DNA from: Sphingopyxis sp. YF1 | GTDB lineage: Bacteria; Pseudomonadota; Alphaproteobacteria; Sphingomonadales; Sphingomonadaceae | Assembly (NCBI RefSeq): GCF_022701295.1 | Contig: NZ_CP033204.1 | Coordinates: 310,001 to 374,000, forward strand | Direction: 5' to 3' | Length of the DNA: 64,000 nt | Shown here: positions 1 to 8,993 of the stretch, one piece after another | Numbering within the stretch: the first letter of the stretch is position 1 | How the letters are laid out: every line of letters begins with the position of its first letter | The notes under the pieces: model-generated | Database searches by the model: none | What the model saw: the letters and a program-made list of their open reading frames with translations, nothing else | Told to the model about the DNA's origin: nothing | Position numbers and translations under genes: made by a program

Positions 1-63
1 TCTTCGCCACGGGGAACGGGGTGAGGCCGTTTTTAACCGCGGAGGGCCGTTCACTCCGGAGGT

Positions 64-2154
64 TTAGATTTTTCCGCGTACCGAAAAGGCGAAGATCGGG
101 CCGATGCGGCGGTTGCGCTCCTCGACGAAGGCGATGGGGCTTACGCCGCGTACCTCGGTGTAAACGATGCGGTCGCGGCGCGAGCGTGCGCCGACCGCGT
201 TCGAGATCGAGGCGCGCACCGTCAATCCCATCACATCCTTGTGCTCGACGAAGACATTGGCCCACACCGGGCCTTCCCAAATGCGGTCGACCTGGTTGCG
301 GCGGTAGTTGGGCTGGTTGTGCGAATATTCGGCGCCCGCGCCCCACGCCCAGTCGGTGCCCGCGACATCGTGGCGGACGTCGGCACTGATGATCCTGTCG
401 GTAAAACCGCTCCACTGACGTTTTTCGCCGGTGAAGGGATCGCGCAACGTCGATTCCTGAAGCAACGCACGCGTTTCGAGCTTGACCCCCTTGAGCCCCG
501 CGGGGTCGAGATTGATCGTCGCGGTCCAGTCGATCGCGCCTGCCTTGGCCCTCGCGATATTGCCCACCGCCTCGCCGGTGCCGACCGGCACGATGTCGAC
601 CCGATCCTCGACGTCGCGGTAGATGAGGATGATCTTGGTCGAGCCCCACGCGCCGAATTTCTTGTTGATCTCGGCCTCGTAGCTCCAGTCCTGTTGCGGT
701 CGGAGATCGAAATTGGTCTCGTTCTGATTGCCGTCGTTGAGGAAGGCGCGGCCGAGGAAGTCGTAGAAGGACAGCTGGAGCACGCGGCGGCGGATCTTGA
801 GCGAGGCGTCGAAATCGGGCGACGGCGTCCACGACAGCGTCAGCGACCCTTTCGGCCGCGCGAAGCTGCGCTCGACGCCGTTCGGGCCCGCCTGCGTGAT
901 CGTCGAATGTTCGGCGCCGGCGACCAGCTGGAACGAGAATGTGTCGGTGAGCTTGCGCCCGAAGCTGAGCAGCCCCTCGTAGCGGTCTTCGCTCACCCCG
1001 CCCGTGCCGCCCGGAAAGGGCTGGTTGACGAATTCGCCGTCGGTGAGCAGCCCGATCGAGGCGATATTGTCGAGCGTGTTGAACGCGGCCTCGCCCGACA
1101 ATTGCCAGTCGCCGCCCCACATCTTCCACTGATATTCGCCGCGCGCGATCGTCTCGCCGAGGTCGCCGACCTGCGCGAAGCGATCGCCTTCCGCGGGCCG
1201 GCCGTCGGCGAAGCGGGTCACGATCTCCTGCGAATAGGGTTCGTGGCTGAAGCGGCGCAGCCCGATCAGCTTGAGCTTGCCGGGGCCGGCGCCGAACTGC
1301 CAGTCGCCGCCGACCTCGTAGTTCCAGCTGTCGTTGTCGGTGCGCACGGTCCGGTAGCGATCGGCGGTATCGGGGCTCGTGCGGATGCCGTTTTCGAAAT
1401 AGCGGTCATATTTGCGCTGATAGTGTGCGCCGAGGTTCGCGACGCTGCCCCCCGGTCCGTCCCATTTGATCCGGCCCGACAGCTTGGGTGTATCGTAGTG
1501 CGTGTTCCAGATGTCGTTGCGCCGTTCGACGATGTCGCCATCCTCGTCCCTGATCAGTGTCGGGCCGCCCGCACCGCTGCGCGCCGAATCGTCGTTGTCG
1601 AGCGCGGCTTCATATTCGATGGTGCCGGCGCGGCCGCGTACCGAGACGCTGCCGCGGGTGAACAGCCGGTCGGTGTAATAGGCGCGAAATTCGGGGCGCC
1701 ACGAAAATTGCCCCGAGAAATTGTCCGCGCGATAGACGATGTTGGCGACCTGCCCCGACAGCCCGGGGAGGTCGAGCGTCGCGCCGTCGACGATCTCGAT
1801 CCGCTCGACGTCGCCCGCGGGGATGCGCGATAATTGGGTGTACATGTCGTCGGCCTTGTTTGACGGCCGCTCGCCGTTGAACAGGACATTGCCCGTGGCG
1901 ACCCCCAGGCCGCGCAGATTTTCATTGTCGCGGATCGAAAAACCCGGGACCTGAATCAGCATGTCATAGGCATTCTTCGGCGCGTAGCGGGCGAAGTCGG
2001 CGGGGGCATAGACCTGTCCCGAGGTTCGCTGGCTGGCGGTCGATGCTTCGACGGGCGCGGGCGGCGGGGTGTCGCCGGAGGGGGCGTCCTGCGCCATGGC
2101 GGGCGTGGCGGCGAGCACCGCGGCGAGCGCGGACAGGCTGGACAGCGTCTTCAT
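64..2154 (-). CDS. TonB-dependent outer-membrane receptor
   Basis: This 696-residue protein starts with a signal peptide (MKTLSSLSALAAVLAATPAMA). A receptor-plug region at about residues 45-130 has the typical LxQVPGFSIRD and GDVERIEIVDG segments, and a long C-terminal part is rich in alternating aromatic beta-strand sequence. It should form a TonB-gated outer-membrane beta-barrel; the substrate cannot be read from sequence. I chose the ATG at 2154 because it precedes the signal peptide and overlaps the upstream lipoprotein stop (ATGA), so the two genes are translationally coupled. A reading frame continues upstream to 2565, but that part is the antisense-like shadow of the lipoprotein. The last gene of a BlaI-M56-lipoprotein-receptor run. 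Confidence 0.85.
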   Translation of the reverse strand: MKTLSSLSALAAVLAATPAMAQDAPSGDTPPPAPVEASTASQRTSGQVYAPADFARYAPKNAYDMLIQVPGFSIRDNENLRGLGVATGNVLFNGERPSNKADDMYTQLSRIPAGDVERIEIVDGATLDLPGLSGQVANIVYRADNFSGQFSWRPEFRAYYTDRLFTRGSVSVRGRAGTIEYEAALDNDDSARSGAGGPTLIRDEDGDIVERRNDIWNTHYDTPKLSGRIKWDGPGGSVANLGAHYQRKYDRYFENGIRTSPDTADRYRTVRTDNDSWNYEVGGDWQFGAGPGKLKLIGLRRFSHEPYSQEIVTRFADGRPAEGDRFAQVGDLGETIARGEYQWKMWGGDWQLSGEAAFNTLDNIASIGLLTDGEFVNQPFPGGTGGVSEDRYEGLLSFGRKLTDTFSFQLVAGAEHSTITQAGPNGVERSFARPKGSLTLSWTPSPDFDASLKIRRRVLQLSFYDFLGRAFLNDGNQNETNFDLRPQQDWSYEAEINKKFGAWGSTKIILIYRDVEDRVDIVPVGTGEAVGNIARAKAGAIDWTATINLDPAGLKGVKLETRALLQESTLRDPFTGEKRQWSGFTDRIISADVRHDVAGTDWAWGAGAEYSHNQPNYRRNQVDRIWEGPVWANVFVEHKDVMGLTVRASISNAVGARSRRDRIVYTEVRGVSPIAFVEERNRRIGPIFAFSVRGKI

Positions 2155-2912
2155 CGTGCCGCCCCCGCCGTCTTGTTCATCGCCTTTGCATAGGCGCCGG
2201 TCACGCCCAGCGCCTTCATCCCCACCACATCGTCGGACGAGAGGTCGGTATAGCCCGCCTCGGCAAGCTCGCGGACATAGGGTCCGTCGATGCCGAGCGC
2301 GCGACACGCGATGGCATCGGCGATGCGGGTGAGCTTCATCGGAGCGGTCCTGAGGTCGCGCACATAATCGGGTGTCACGCCGAGCGCGGCCGCGCCGATC
2401 AGGTCGCCGGTGTCTTCGGGTTTTACCCCCTCGCGCGCCAGCCCGTCGGCCAGCGCCAGCGTCGCATCGACCATCAGCATTGCGAGCAGATCCGATCCTT
2501 TGGCGGGGGTGAGCCCGCGGTCGGCGAGTCCGCGCTCGAACCCCGTGTCGGGCGCGAAGCGGCACCGGCCTTCGCCGTCATAGGCGCGGGCGAGGGTGCC
2601 GTTGCAGTCGAGCGTCCCCGCTTCGTGCGCGACGCGGAAGGACACGGCGCCGGCGGCACCGCCGAGCGCGGCCCGGGCGGCAGCGAATTCGGGGCGCGAC
2701 CGCGCCAGCGCGTCGTCGAGCGCCATGTCGTTCGTCGACGTCCGGTGGCTCAGCCGTAGCCGGGGGGTGTCGCCCTTGCCGGCATCGGATTCGACCTGCC
2801 AGCGGATTTCATCGGTGTCCGGCGCCGCATCGGCGGTCGTGCTCCGGCCGGGCGCGGAGCAGGCGAGCAGCGCGAGAAAGGCGAGGCTCGATGCGATCAT
2901 GGGGGTCTTCAT
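2151..2912 (-). CDS. Lipoprotein with ALGV-type repeats shared with the neighbouring M56 protease
   Basis: A 253-residue protein with a lipoprotein signal (LAFLALLACS). Its C-terminal half has three copies of a repeat of about 25 residues of the form [AK]ALG[VI]xxxYV(R)xL, for example DLIGAAALGVTPDYVRDLR and ACRALGIDGPYVREL. The same repeat occurs at the C-terminus of the M56 protease encoded just upstream (3025-4755). The N-terminal half (about residues 25-130) matches nothing I recognise. The stop overlaps the receptor start by ATGA. Lipidation suggests an inner- or outer-membrane periplasmic location. I infer that it works with the M56 sensor, as a partner or substrate sharing its repeat; function is otherwise unknown. 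Confidence 0.75.
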   Translation of the reverse strand: MKTPMIASSLAFLALLACSAPGRSTTADAAPDTDEIRWQVESDAGKGDTPRLRLSHRTSTNDMALDDALARSRPEFAAARAALGGAAGAVSFRVAHEAGTLDCNGTLARAYDGEGRCRFAPDTGFERGLADRGLTPAKGSDLLAMLMVDATLALADGLAREGVKPEDTGDLIGAAALGVTPDYVRDLRTAPMKLTRIADAIACRALGIDGPYVRELAEAGYTDLSSDDVVGMKALGVTGAYAKAMNKTAGAAR

Positions 2913-3024
2913 GGCAACACTTCTCCCTCCGTGCGCCAGGCGAGCGACAGCGCTCGCCGCCGCAGCGGCGTTTCCAAACATTGTTTCGATCAGCGACGTG
3001 TGAGTTCGGACGAACGTCCGAACG

Positions 3025-4755
3025 TCAGCGCTCGGGCGGTGCCGGCGGTTCGGGTGTCGCGGGCATCTCGATCCGTGCGACCCGACCATCGCCCGAGCGG
3101 GCCTCGATCACGCCGCCCGGACCCATTCGGATCGTCGCCGACTTGTCGCCCTTTGCACCCTTGGTTCCCTTCGATGCCGAAAGCGGGGGGGCGTGCCCCG
3201 CCCCGACCGCGCGCAGCGCGATCGCATCGTCGGGATCGCGCAGGATGACGCCTTCCTTGCGCATCTCGCGCAGATAGGCGCCATCAATCCCCATCGCGCG
3301 CATGCCGGTCAGTTCGTCGATGTCGACGCGCGGGAAATGCGAACGGATCTCGCGGACATAGTCCGGGTCGATGCCCACCGCGCGGGCGCCGATGATCTCG
3401 CCGACGTCGGCACCGGGGAACAGCCGGCGCATCTGGCCGAGATAGGCGCCGTCGACCCCGCTCGCCTTGGCGGCGATCATGTCGTCGGGGTCGGCCGACC
3501 AGCGGTCGTCGCGCATCCGGCGAACATCCTCGGGCGTGACGCCGACCGCACGCATGGCGATCAGCTGGTCGGGCGTCAGCCGCTTGTGCGAATCCGCGGC
3601 GGCAACGCGTGCCGTGTCGTGCGTGGTCGTTGCCGTCGTTGCGGTCGTCGCGACGCCGGTGACGGGCGGACCGCTGCGCGTGGCGAGCGTCTTGTTCGCT
3701 TTCGGCGTGATGGCCGAAAAGGCGGCGAGCGGCGCAGTCACGCCGGCGAGCAGCACCACGCTCATCAGCATCCAGCCCGGGCCTGCGGGGCCGCGGCGGA
3801 GCGTGCCGTCGAGGACGCGGGTGATGCGGCGCTTGAGGCTCGACTTGCCCGGTGCGACGCCGTGCGCTGCGAGCAGCGCGCCTTCATTGTCGTGGCGTGC
3901 CGCGCCGACGAGCAGCGTCGCATAGTCTGGACCGTCGATGTCGGCCATCAGCACCGCATCGTCGGCGGCTTCCTCGCGCAGTTGGTGGCTTTCGCGCGCG
4001 AGTATCCACACCAGGGGGTTGAACCAGAAGAGTGCGCAGGCGATGCGCGCTGCGAGGAGCTTGGCCCAGTCCAGGCGCGCTACATGCGCCAGCTCGTGCG
4101 CGATGATCGCTTCGGCTTCGCCGACCGCCTGTACCGCCTTGGGACTGAGCACGATCGTCGGGCGCAGCACGCCCCAGCTGATCGGTGAGCGCAGTTCGGC
4201 GCTGACGAGCAGGGCGGTGCCGTGTTTGAATCCCATACGCCGCTGCGCCTCGGCGAGTGCGGTCAGCCACGAATTGTCGACGAGAATCTCGGCGCGGCCG
4301 CGCATCGCGAACAGCCGTACGATCGCCAGCATCATCACCCCGAACAGCAGGATCAGCGGGATGGCGTAGAGAAAGGGTGCGATGTCACCGACCGAGACCG
4401 CCATCGACGGCGATCCCCCGGCCGCGCCGGCCACAACCGGTGCCGAGGTCGCGATCGGAGCCGGGACACCCGGCACGCCTCCCGTCGTTGAAAGATCGGC
4501 AGCCGCCGACGCCGCAGCGGCGACGGGCGCAGCCTTGGCGAACCAGCCGTGCGGCAGCGGCGTCCAGGTCGGCAGCATCAGGTTGGCGGCGGGCAGCAGT
4601 AGCAGCGCCGCGAGCCCGGCGTGTGCGATCATCGAGCGCTCCCCCGCCGAGCGTCGCCGTGCGAGCCGCAGCAGCAGCAAGGTGACGGCGGCGACCGCGA
4701 CGGATTTCCAGGCGAGACCCAAGAGCAGGGCGGGGGTGATCATCGTGTCGAACAT
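3025..4755 (-). CDS. M56-family (BlaR1/MecR1-like) membrane metallopeptidase with C-terminal repeats
   Basis: A 576-residue protein with an N-terminal transmembrane pair, a further membrane segment near residues 125-150, and the zinc-protease motif HELAH near residue 220, followed by ARLDWAKLLA and FWFNPLVW as in BlaR1/MecR1. In that family, activation of the protease leads to inactivation of the BlaI repressor. The C-terminus lacks a penicillin-binding sensor domain. From about residue 390 it instead carries four complete and one truncated copies of a repeat of about 35 residues, such as LTPDQLIAMRAVGVTPEDV and DELTGMRAMGIDGAYLREM. The ATG overlaps the BlaI stop by one base (TAATG). The signal sensed is unknown and is unlikely to be a beta-lactam in the BlaR1 manner. 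Confidence 0.85.
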   Translation of the reverse strand: MFDTMITPALLLGLAWKSVAVAAVTLLLLRLARRRSAGERSMIAHAGLAALLLLPAANLMLPTWTPLPHGWFAKAAPVAAAASAAADLSTTGGVPGVPAPIATSAPVVAGAAGGSPSMAVSVGDIAPFLYAIPLILLFGVMMLAIVRLFAMRGRAEILVDNSWLTALAEAQRRMGFKHGTALLVSAELRSPISWGVLRPTIVLSPKAVQAVGEAEAIIAHELAHVARLDWAKLLAARIACALFWFNPLVWILARESHQLREEAADDAVLMADIDGPDYATLLVGAARHDNEGALLAAHGVAPGKSSLKRRITRVLDGTLRRGPAGPGWMLMSVVLLAGVTAPLAAFSAITPKANKTLATRSGPPVTGVATTATTATTTHDTARVAAADSHKRLTPDQLIAMRAVGVTPEDVRRMRDDRWSADPDDMIAAKASGVDGAYLGQMRRLFPGADVGEIIGARAVGIDPDYVREIRSHFPRVDIDELTGMRAMGIDGAYLREMRKEGVILRDPDDAIALRAVGAGHAPPLSASKGTKGAKGDKSATIRMGPGGVIEARSGDGRVARIEMPATPEPPAPPER

Positions 4756-5132
4756 TATTTCGCCCTCCCTTCGCGTGCATCGGCGATCAGCTTTTCGAGT
4801 TCGTCGAGTTCCGATGTGCTCATCTTGTCCTGCATGCCGAGCAGCGCGGCCGCCGCGCTCGTGGGCGATCCGTTGAAGAAGACGCGCACGACCTGGCTGA
4901 GCGCCGACTTGCTCGCCGCCTTTTCGGGGACGCTCGGTGCGTAGAGGAAACCGCGGTCGGATGCAGAACGTGCGACGAAGCCCTTGCCCTCGAGCCGCTT
5001 GAGCATGGCCCGGATCGCCGACCCCGACAATTCGTCGGCGAGCGCCTCGCCGATCTCGGTCACGGTGGAGGCGCCGCGTTCGTACAATATGTCGACGATC
5101 TCGCGTTCTCGGGGTGGCAGGCTCGACAACAT
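4755..5132 (-). CDS. BlaI/MecI/CopY-family transcriptional repressor
   Basis: A 125-residue protein of BlaI/MecI type: an N-terminal winged helix (LPPREREIVDILYERGASTVTEIGEAL, then IRAMLKRLEGKGFV) and a C-terminal dimerisation helix. These repressors bind TACA/TGTA dyads and are cleaved or inactivated through the cognate M56 protease, here encoded directly downstream with a one-base overlap. Two perfect CTACATTTGTAG palindromes lie 17-44 bases upstream of the start, so autorepression of the whole unit is likely. The start at 5132 gives the normal family length. Confidence 0.9.
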   Translation of the reverse strand: MLSSLPPREREIVDILYERGASTVTEIGEALADELSGSAIRAMLKRLEGKGFVARSASDRGFLYAPSVPEKAASKSALSQVVRVFFNGSPTSAAAALLGMQDKMSTSELDELEKLIADAREGRAK

Positions 5133-5148
5133 GGAATCACCTCATGCG

Positions 5149-5176
5149 CTACATTTGTAGCGTGCTACATTTGTAG
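5149..5176. promoter_or_regulatory. Tandem BlaI operators (two CTACATTTGTAG palindromes)
   Basis: The 12-base palindrome CTACATTTGTAG occurs at 5149-5160 and again at 5165-5176, 16 bases centre to centre. Each contains TACA-N2-TGTA, the core recognised by BlaI/MecI repressors. They sit just upstream of the minus-strand blaI-like gene, in the promoter position. Seen directly; occupancy by the encoded repressor is inferred. Confidence 0.85.
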
Positions 5177-5248
5177 CGCGGGCTTGGCAAGGGGTTTTAT
5201 CGCGTCAAGGCAATGGCGCGGATCGGGGGCGTCTGGCTCGGGCGGTGC

Positions 5249-6559
5249 CTATCCGTCGCGGCCGTAGACATCGTCGCGGAAGGCGATGCCGCGCTTGGTC
5301 GCGACCGCGGTGATATAGGTGAGATAGACGGGCACCTGCGCCGGCAGCGGCACGGCCTGCTCGGGCGTCTTCGATCTGGTCGCGATCGGGCGTTGCATCA
5401 GCCAGCGGCCGAGTTCGGCGGCATCCTCGAGGCGGATGCACCCGTTGCTGAAATGGCGGTCGGGCTTGGCGAGCAGCGCGCGCTCGGGGGTGTCGTGGAG
5501 GTAGATGCCTTCCTTGTTCGGGAAGAGGAATTTGACCTTGCCCATCGAATTGGCGCCGCCGGGAAGCTCGCGCAGGCGGAGCGCCCGGTCGCCGGCCGCG
5601 ACGGCCTGCCAGTCGATCGTCGCGGGGTCGAGCTTTTGCGGGTTTGAACCCCAGTCGGACAGTGCCTCCATGCGCAGTGAGGCGAGGCTGCGCCCCGCGA
5701 GCACCTTGGGCGCGATGCTCTTTTGCGCGAGATAGTCGGGAACGTTCCAATAGGGGTTGAGGATCGCCCATTGCAGCCGGCCGGCGAGCATCGGCGTCTG
5801 CGTTTCGGGGGCGCCGACGACGACCTTCATCGATCCGGCGCGCTTGCCGGCGCCATAATACCAGAGCTGCCCCGATGAGGCATCGACGACGATATGATAG
5901 ACATAGGGGCCGGGAAGGATGCGCGCGCGGTCGAGGTTGAGACGCAGCCGCGCCAGATCCTGCTTCGAGGCGCCCGCCTTGCCGGCGTGCGCGGCAAGAT
6001 TGCGCAGGCGGAGATAATGTTCGCTCATCCAGCCCATGCCGGTCAGATAGGCGCCGAAATCCTGTGGGAAGGCGGCGGCGCGCAGCACCGCGGCGGCCGC
6101 GAGCCTCTTCGGCTTGAGGCTCCGATCGGCGTAGATCATCTTTGCCTTGCCGGGCGTGCGCATGTCACGGACATAGCGTGCGAAGGCGTCGGACAGCGCG
6201 AGTTCGGCGCGCGCCACGGCTTCGGGGCTTCCGGATCGCGCTGCGGAGATGAGCGCGCGCAGTCGGTCGGGACGGTAGGAGGAGGATTTGAGGCCGTCGA
6301 GTTCGGCGCTGTCGAGCCAGCCGAGCAGCGACTGCGCGTCCGGCCCGATCTTGCCCGCGCGCACCCACAGCGGGCGATAGCCGCGTTCGCCGTAGAAGCT
6401 CTTGAGGTCGCCGCCGGCCTCGGCGCGGATTGCGGCGACGAGCGCCGGGCTGGCGGGCGCGGGGGCGGCTTTGGTGACGGTCTTGCTCGCCTTTTTGGGC
6501 GCCGCATGGGCACTGGCGACCGTGAGCGGCAACGCTGCGATGGCACAGATCGCCAGCAT
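5249..6559 (-). CDS. Murein L,D-transpeptidase (YcbB/LdtD-like)
   Basis: A 436-residue secreted protein. After the signal peptide (MLAICAIAALPLTVASAHA) there is a scaffold region with YRPLWVRAGKIGPDAQSLLGWL and, near residues 370-385, the YkuD catalytic signature HFSNGCIRLEDAAEL with the nucleophilic cysteine. Such enzymes form 3-3 cross-links or attach proteins to peptidoglycan in the periplasm. The ATG at 6559 is the first start in frame that gives an intact signal peptide; the open frame continues further upstream but carries no convincing start. A ribosome site is not obvious. The small lipoprotein gene upstream (6622-6864) is co-directional. Confidence 0.88.
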   Translation of the reverse strand: MLAICAIAALPLTVASAHAAPKKASKTVTKAAPAPASPALVAAIRAEAGGDLKSFYGERGYRPLWVRAGKIGPDAQSLLGWLDSAELDGLKSSSYRPDRLRALISAARSGSPEAVARAELALSDAFARYVRDMRTPGKAKMIYADRSLKPKRLAAAAVLRAAAFPQDFGAYLTGMGWMSEHYLRLRNLAAHAGKAGASKQDLARLRLNLDRARILPGPYVYHIVVDASSGQLWYYGAGKRAGSMKVVVGAPETQTPMLAGRLQWAILNPYWNVPDYLAQKSIAPKVLAGRSLASLRMEALSDWGSNPQKLDPATIDWQAVAAGDRALRLRELPGGANSMGKVKFLFPNKEGIYLHDTPERALLAKPDRHFSNGCIRLEDAAELGRWLMQRPIATRSKTPEQAVPLPAQVPVYLTYITAVATKRGIAFRDDVYGRDG

Positions 6560-6621
6560 CGTCGTGAGCGCCGTCGTGACAAGGGGAGCGCGGCGAGGCC
6601 GCGCTCCCGCTCGTGTCGGGA

Positions 6622-6864
6622 TCAGCCCCGCTCTCCCAGCCGGGTCGGCGGCGGCGGCGGCGGCGGGGCCGGCTGCATGTTTGGATGATAGATGCCGTCG
6701 GCGGTGTAATAGCCGTCGATGATGCCGTCGCCGTCGCGGTCGGCGGCGACGCTGCCCGACACGGCGCCGGGCGGCGGCGGTGCGGCGGCGACCTCGTCCT
6801 TGTTCGAGCAGGCCGACATCAGCAGGGCTGCGGCCCCGGTGAGGATGAGGGGGGTGAAACGCAT
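6622..6864 (-). CDS. Small lipoprotein with EF-hand-like loop
   Basis: An 80-residue protein with a lipobox (LLMSACS), a single loop DRDGDGIIDGYY that resembles the calcium-binding loop of EF-hand or dockerin sequences, and a proline-rich C-terminus. AGGAG sits seven bases before the ATG at 6864. I recognise no named family. The EF-hand reading is a resemblance only. Confidence 0.7.
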   Translation of the reverse strand: MRFTPLILTGAAALLMSACSNKDEVAAAPPPPGAVSGSVAADRDGDGIIDGYYTADGIYHPNMQPAPPPPPPPTRLGERG

Positions 6865-7015
6865 GTTCGCTCCTTGGACTGGCGCACGGATGTTTCCTCC
6901 GGGCGCACGTGCCCATCCCCTACGCCGGGCTATGCCCGTCGTTGCCGGTGGTTTCCGCCGCCGCGACCGGTAGTGCGATTCGTGCGGTGGCCGGTGATGC
7001 TTGGGCGGCCGGCCG

Positions 7016-8719
7016 CTATCGGCGCGCCGCGGCGCTCTGCTCGCGGATCGCCCGGAACTCGCTGCTGTCCTTCCATCTCGGCCATTTGTCTGAGCGCACC
7101 AGCTCGTCGCCGATCCGGTAGAAGAGCGAAATATCCTCGATCGCGCCGTCGAGGTTCCAGCTTTCGTCCCACGCGTCGCAGGCCTGATGGTAGCAATGGC
7201 CGGTATAGTCATCGACCCACTTCTGCCCTGCGGGCTTGCCGCCGTCGACGAGGTCGGAAGCCCCGGCGATGCCCATCATCAGCAGCACCGGGACGCCGCG
7301 CTTGGCGAGGCTGAAATGATCGGCGCGAAAAAAGAGGCCGCGTTCGGGCAGGCTTTCGACCGATACGGTGCGCCCCTGCGTCGCGGCGAGGCGCGCGAGA
7401 TCGTCCTCAAGGCTGCCCTGTCCCTTGCCGACGAGGATCACGTCCTTCGCCCTGCCCGCGGTCTGGAGGATGTCGAGGCCGAGGTTGGCGACGGTCTTTT
7501 CGAGCGGGAAGAGCGGGTTGGCGGCATAATGTTCGGAACCGAGCAGTCCGCGTTCCTCGGCGGTCCAGAAGGCGAAGAGCAGGGTGCGGTCGGGCGGCGG
7601 CGCGGCCTTGAAGGCGCGCGCGATCTCGAACAGCCCCGCGACGCCGAGCGCGTCATCGTTGGCGCCGGCGCGGTAGATGCGCCCCTCCGCATCGGGCTTG
7701 CCCTCGCCATAGGCGTCCCAGTGTGCGCCATAGACCACCGCTTCGTCGGCGCGCGTCGTACCGGAAATCTTCGCAAGGACGTTCTGGCTCTCGACGACCG
7801 CGTGCGTCACGGGCACCGCGGCGCTGAAGCTGGTGCCGAGGTCGACGGGACGGAAATCCCTGCGCCGCGCGGCGACGCGCAACTTCGCGAGATCCTGCAC
7901 TGCGCCGGCGAACAGTTTCGTCGCCGCCTCGTCCGAAATCCAGCCCTGCAGCGCGAGGCTCGTGAGCTTGTCGGAGGCGCGGAGGATGTCGTAGTTTTCG
8001 CCGGCGGGGGCGGTGACGACGTTCCAGCCATAGCCGACGCCGTCGCTGTCGTGGACGATCAGCGCCGCCACCGCGCCGCGCCGCGCCGCCTCTTCGAACT
8101 TGTAGGTCCAGCGCCCGTAATAGGTCATCGTGCGCCCGCCGAACTTGCCGAAGGCATCGTCGCCCCGCCCCGCGGCGAAATCGGGGTCGTTGATCAGGAA
8201 GACCGCGACCTTGCCCTTCAGATCCTGCCCCTTGAAATCGTCCCAGCCGCGTTCGGGCGCGTCGACGCCGTAGCCGACGAAGACGAGCGGCGCGGCGTCG
8301 ACCACCGCGCGGTCGTCCGGCCGGAGCGTCGAGACATAGATGTCGGTGCCGGGGATCAGCGGGGTCGCCACGCCGCCGCGGTCAAAGCGCAGCCATTCGG
8401 GCGTGCCCGTGCGCGTGTGGAGCAGCGGCACGCGCTGCGTCCAGCCGCCGTCGGTGCCCGCGGGTTCGAGCCCGAGCGCCTGGAGCCGCCCGATCAGATA
8501 GCCGATCGTCCGCTCCTCGCCCACCGTCCCCGGCGCGCGGCCCTGGAACTGGTCCGAGGCGAGGGTGCGCACGGTGTCGGCGAGGTTGGCGGCCGAGATG
8601 TCGGGCGCCGCGGGCGCCGAGGGCACGCCCTGCGCTACGGCGGGGGCGGCGAACGCCGCGAGCAGGAACGGCGCGAGCAGCGGGGCGAGGCGGCGGGGAA
8701 GGGGGAAACGGGAGGGCAT
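7016..8719 (-). CDS. Secreted M28-family zinc aminopeptidase
   Basis: A 567-residue protein with a signal peptide ending AAPAVAQG. A protease-associated-like insert (PLVFVGYGVDAPERGWDDF, residues about 140-230) is followed by the M28 metal-binding set: YGAHWDAYGEG, GANDDALGVAGL, FWTAEERGLLGSEHY, and a distal histidine in GHCYHQACD. This corresponds to a co-catalytic two-zinc aminopeptidase acting in the periplasm or outside the cell. Substrate preference cannot be read. It appears to be transcribed alone. Confidence 0.9.
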   Translation of the reverse strand: MPSRFPLPRRLAPLLAPFLLAAFAAPAVAQGVPSAPAAPDISAANLADTVRTLASDQFQGRAPGTVGEERTIGYLIGRLQALGLEPAGTDGGWTQRVPLLHTRTGTPEWLRFDRGGVATPLIPGTDIYVSTLRPDDRAVVDAAPLVFVGYGVDAPERGWDDFKGQDLKGKVAVFLINDPDFAAGRGDDAFGKFGGRTMTYYGRWTYKFEEAARRGAVAALIVHDSDGVGYGWNVVTAPAGENYDILRASDKLTSLALQGWISDEAATKLFAGAVQDLAKLRVAARRRDFRPVDLGTSFSAAVPVTHAVVESQNVLAKISGTTRADEAVVYGAHWDAYGEGKPDAEGRIYRAGANDDALGVAGLFEIARAFKAAPPPDRTLLFAFWTAEERGLLGSEHYAANPLFPLEKTVANLGLDILQTAGRAKDVILVGKGQGSLEDDLARLAATQGRTVSVESLPERGLFFRADHFSLAKRGVPVLLMMGIAGASDLVDGGKPAGQKWVDDYTGHCYHQACDAWDESWNLDGAIEDISLFYRIGDELVRSDKWPRWKDSSEFRAIREQSAAARR

Positions 8720-8798
8720 GGCGGGGCTCCGGAACGGGAGAGGGGGCGTCCCGCCTAGCCCTGCGGAGCAATGCGCGAAACCCGGAATCCGGGTGCCG

Positions 8799-8876
8799 CC
8801 TGATCATCGGCCGGTTACCGTGCTGCGTGATAGGGTGCGCGATCGCGGGAAGGACGATGCGGGGCAGTCTGGCCAT
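8799..8876 (-). pseudogene. N-terminal remnant of a REP-associated (Y1-type) transposase
   Basis: On the minus strand from 8876 the translation begins MARLPRIVLPAIAHPITQHG, which closely resembles the invariant start of REP-associated tyrosine transposases (MARLPR.VLPG.PHH.TQRGN). The similarity stops after about 25 residues, and the catalytic His-x-His equivalent is altered (AHPITQ). The rest of that frame is non-coding sequence over the M28 gene. Not functional. Confidence 0.5.
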
Positions 8877-8963
8877 GCCCCCGTCTCGGGCAAGCCGAGC
8901 GACGTATCAATCCAGCGAGAGGGTTGTTGGCGCCGGAATGGATCGGTTTAGGGGTTTATGCAC

Positions 8964-8991
8964 CTGTCACCGTAATCCCACCGTAATCCCA
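8964..8991. repeat. Direct CCACCGTAATCC repeat pair, left copy
   Basis: CTGTCACCGTAATCCC is followed at once by a second ACCGTAATCCC. A closely related double copy lies at 9204-9232, on the other side of the transposase remnant. The pair therefore brackets the C-terminal transposase fragment. Confidence 0.55.
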
Positions 8992-8993
8992 TC

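Noticed and set aside
1..63. A gene or terminator at the left edge
   Set aside because: The segment is too short and shows only a GC-rich imperfect hairpin after the receptor gene; nothing can be supported.
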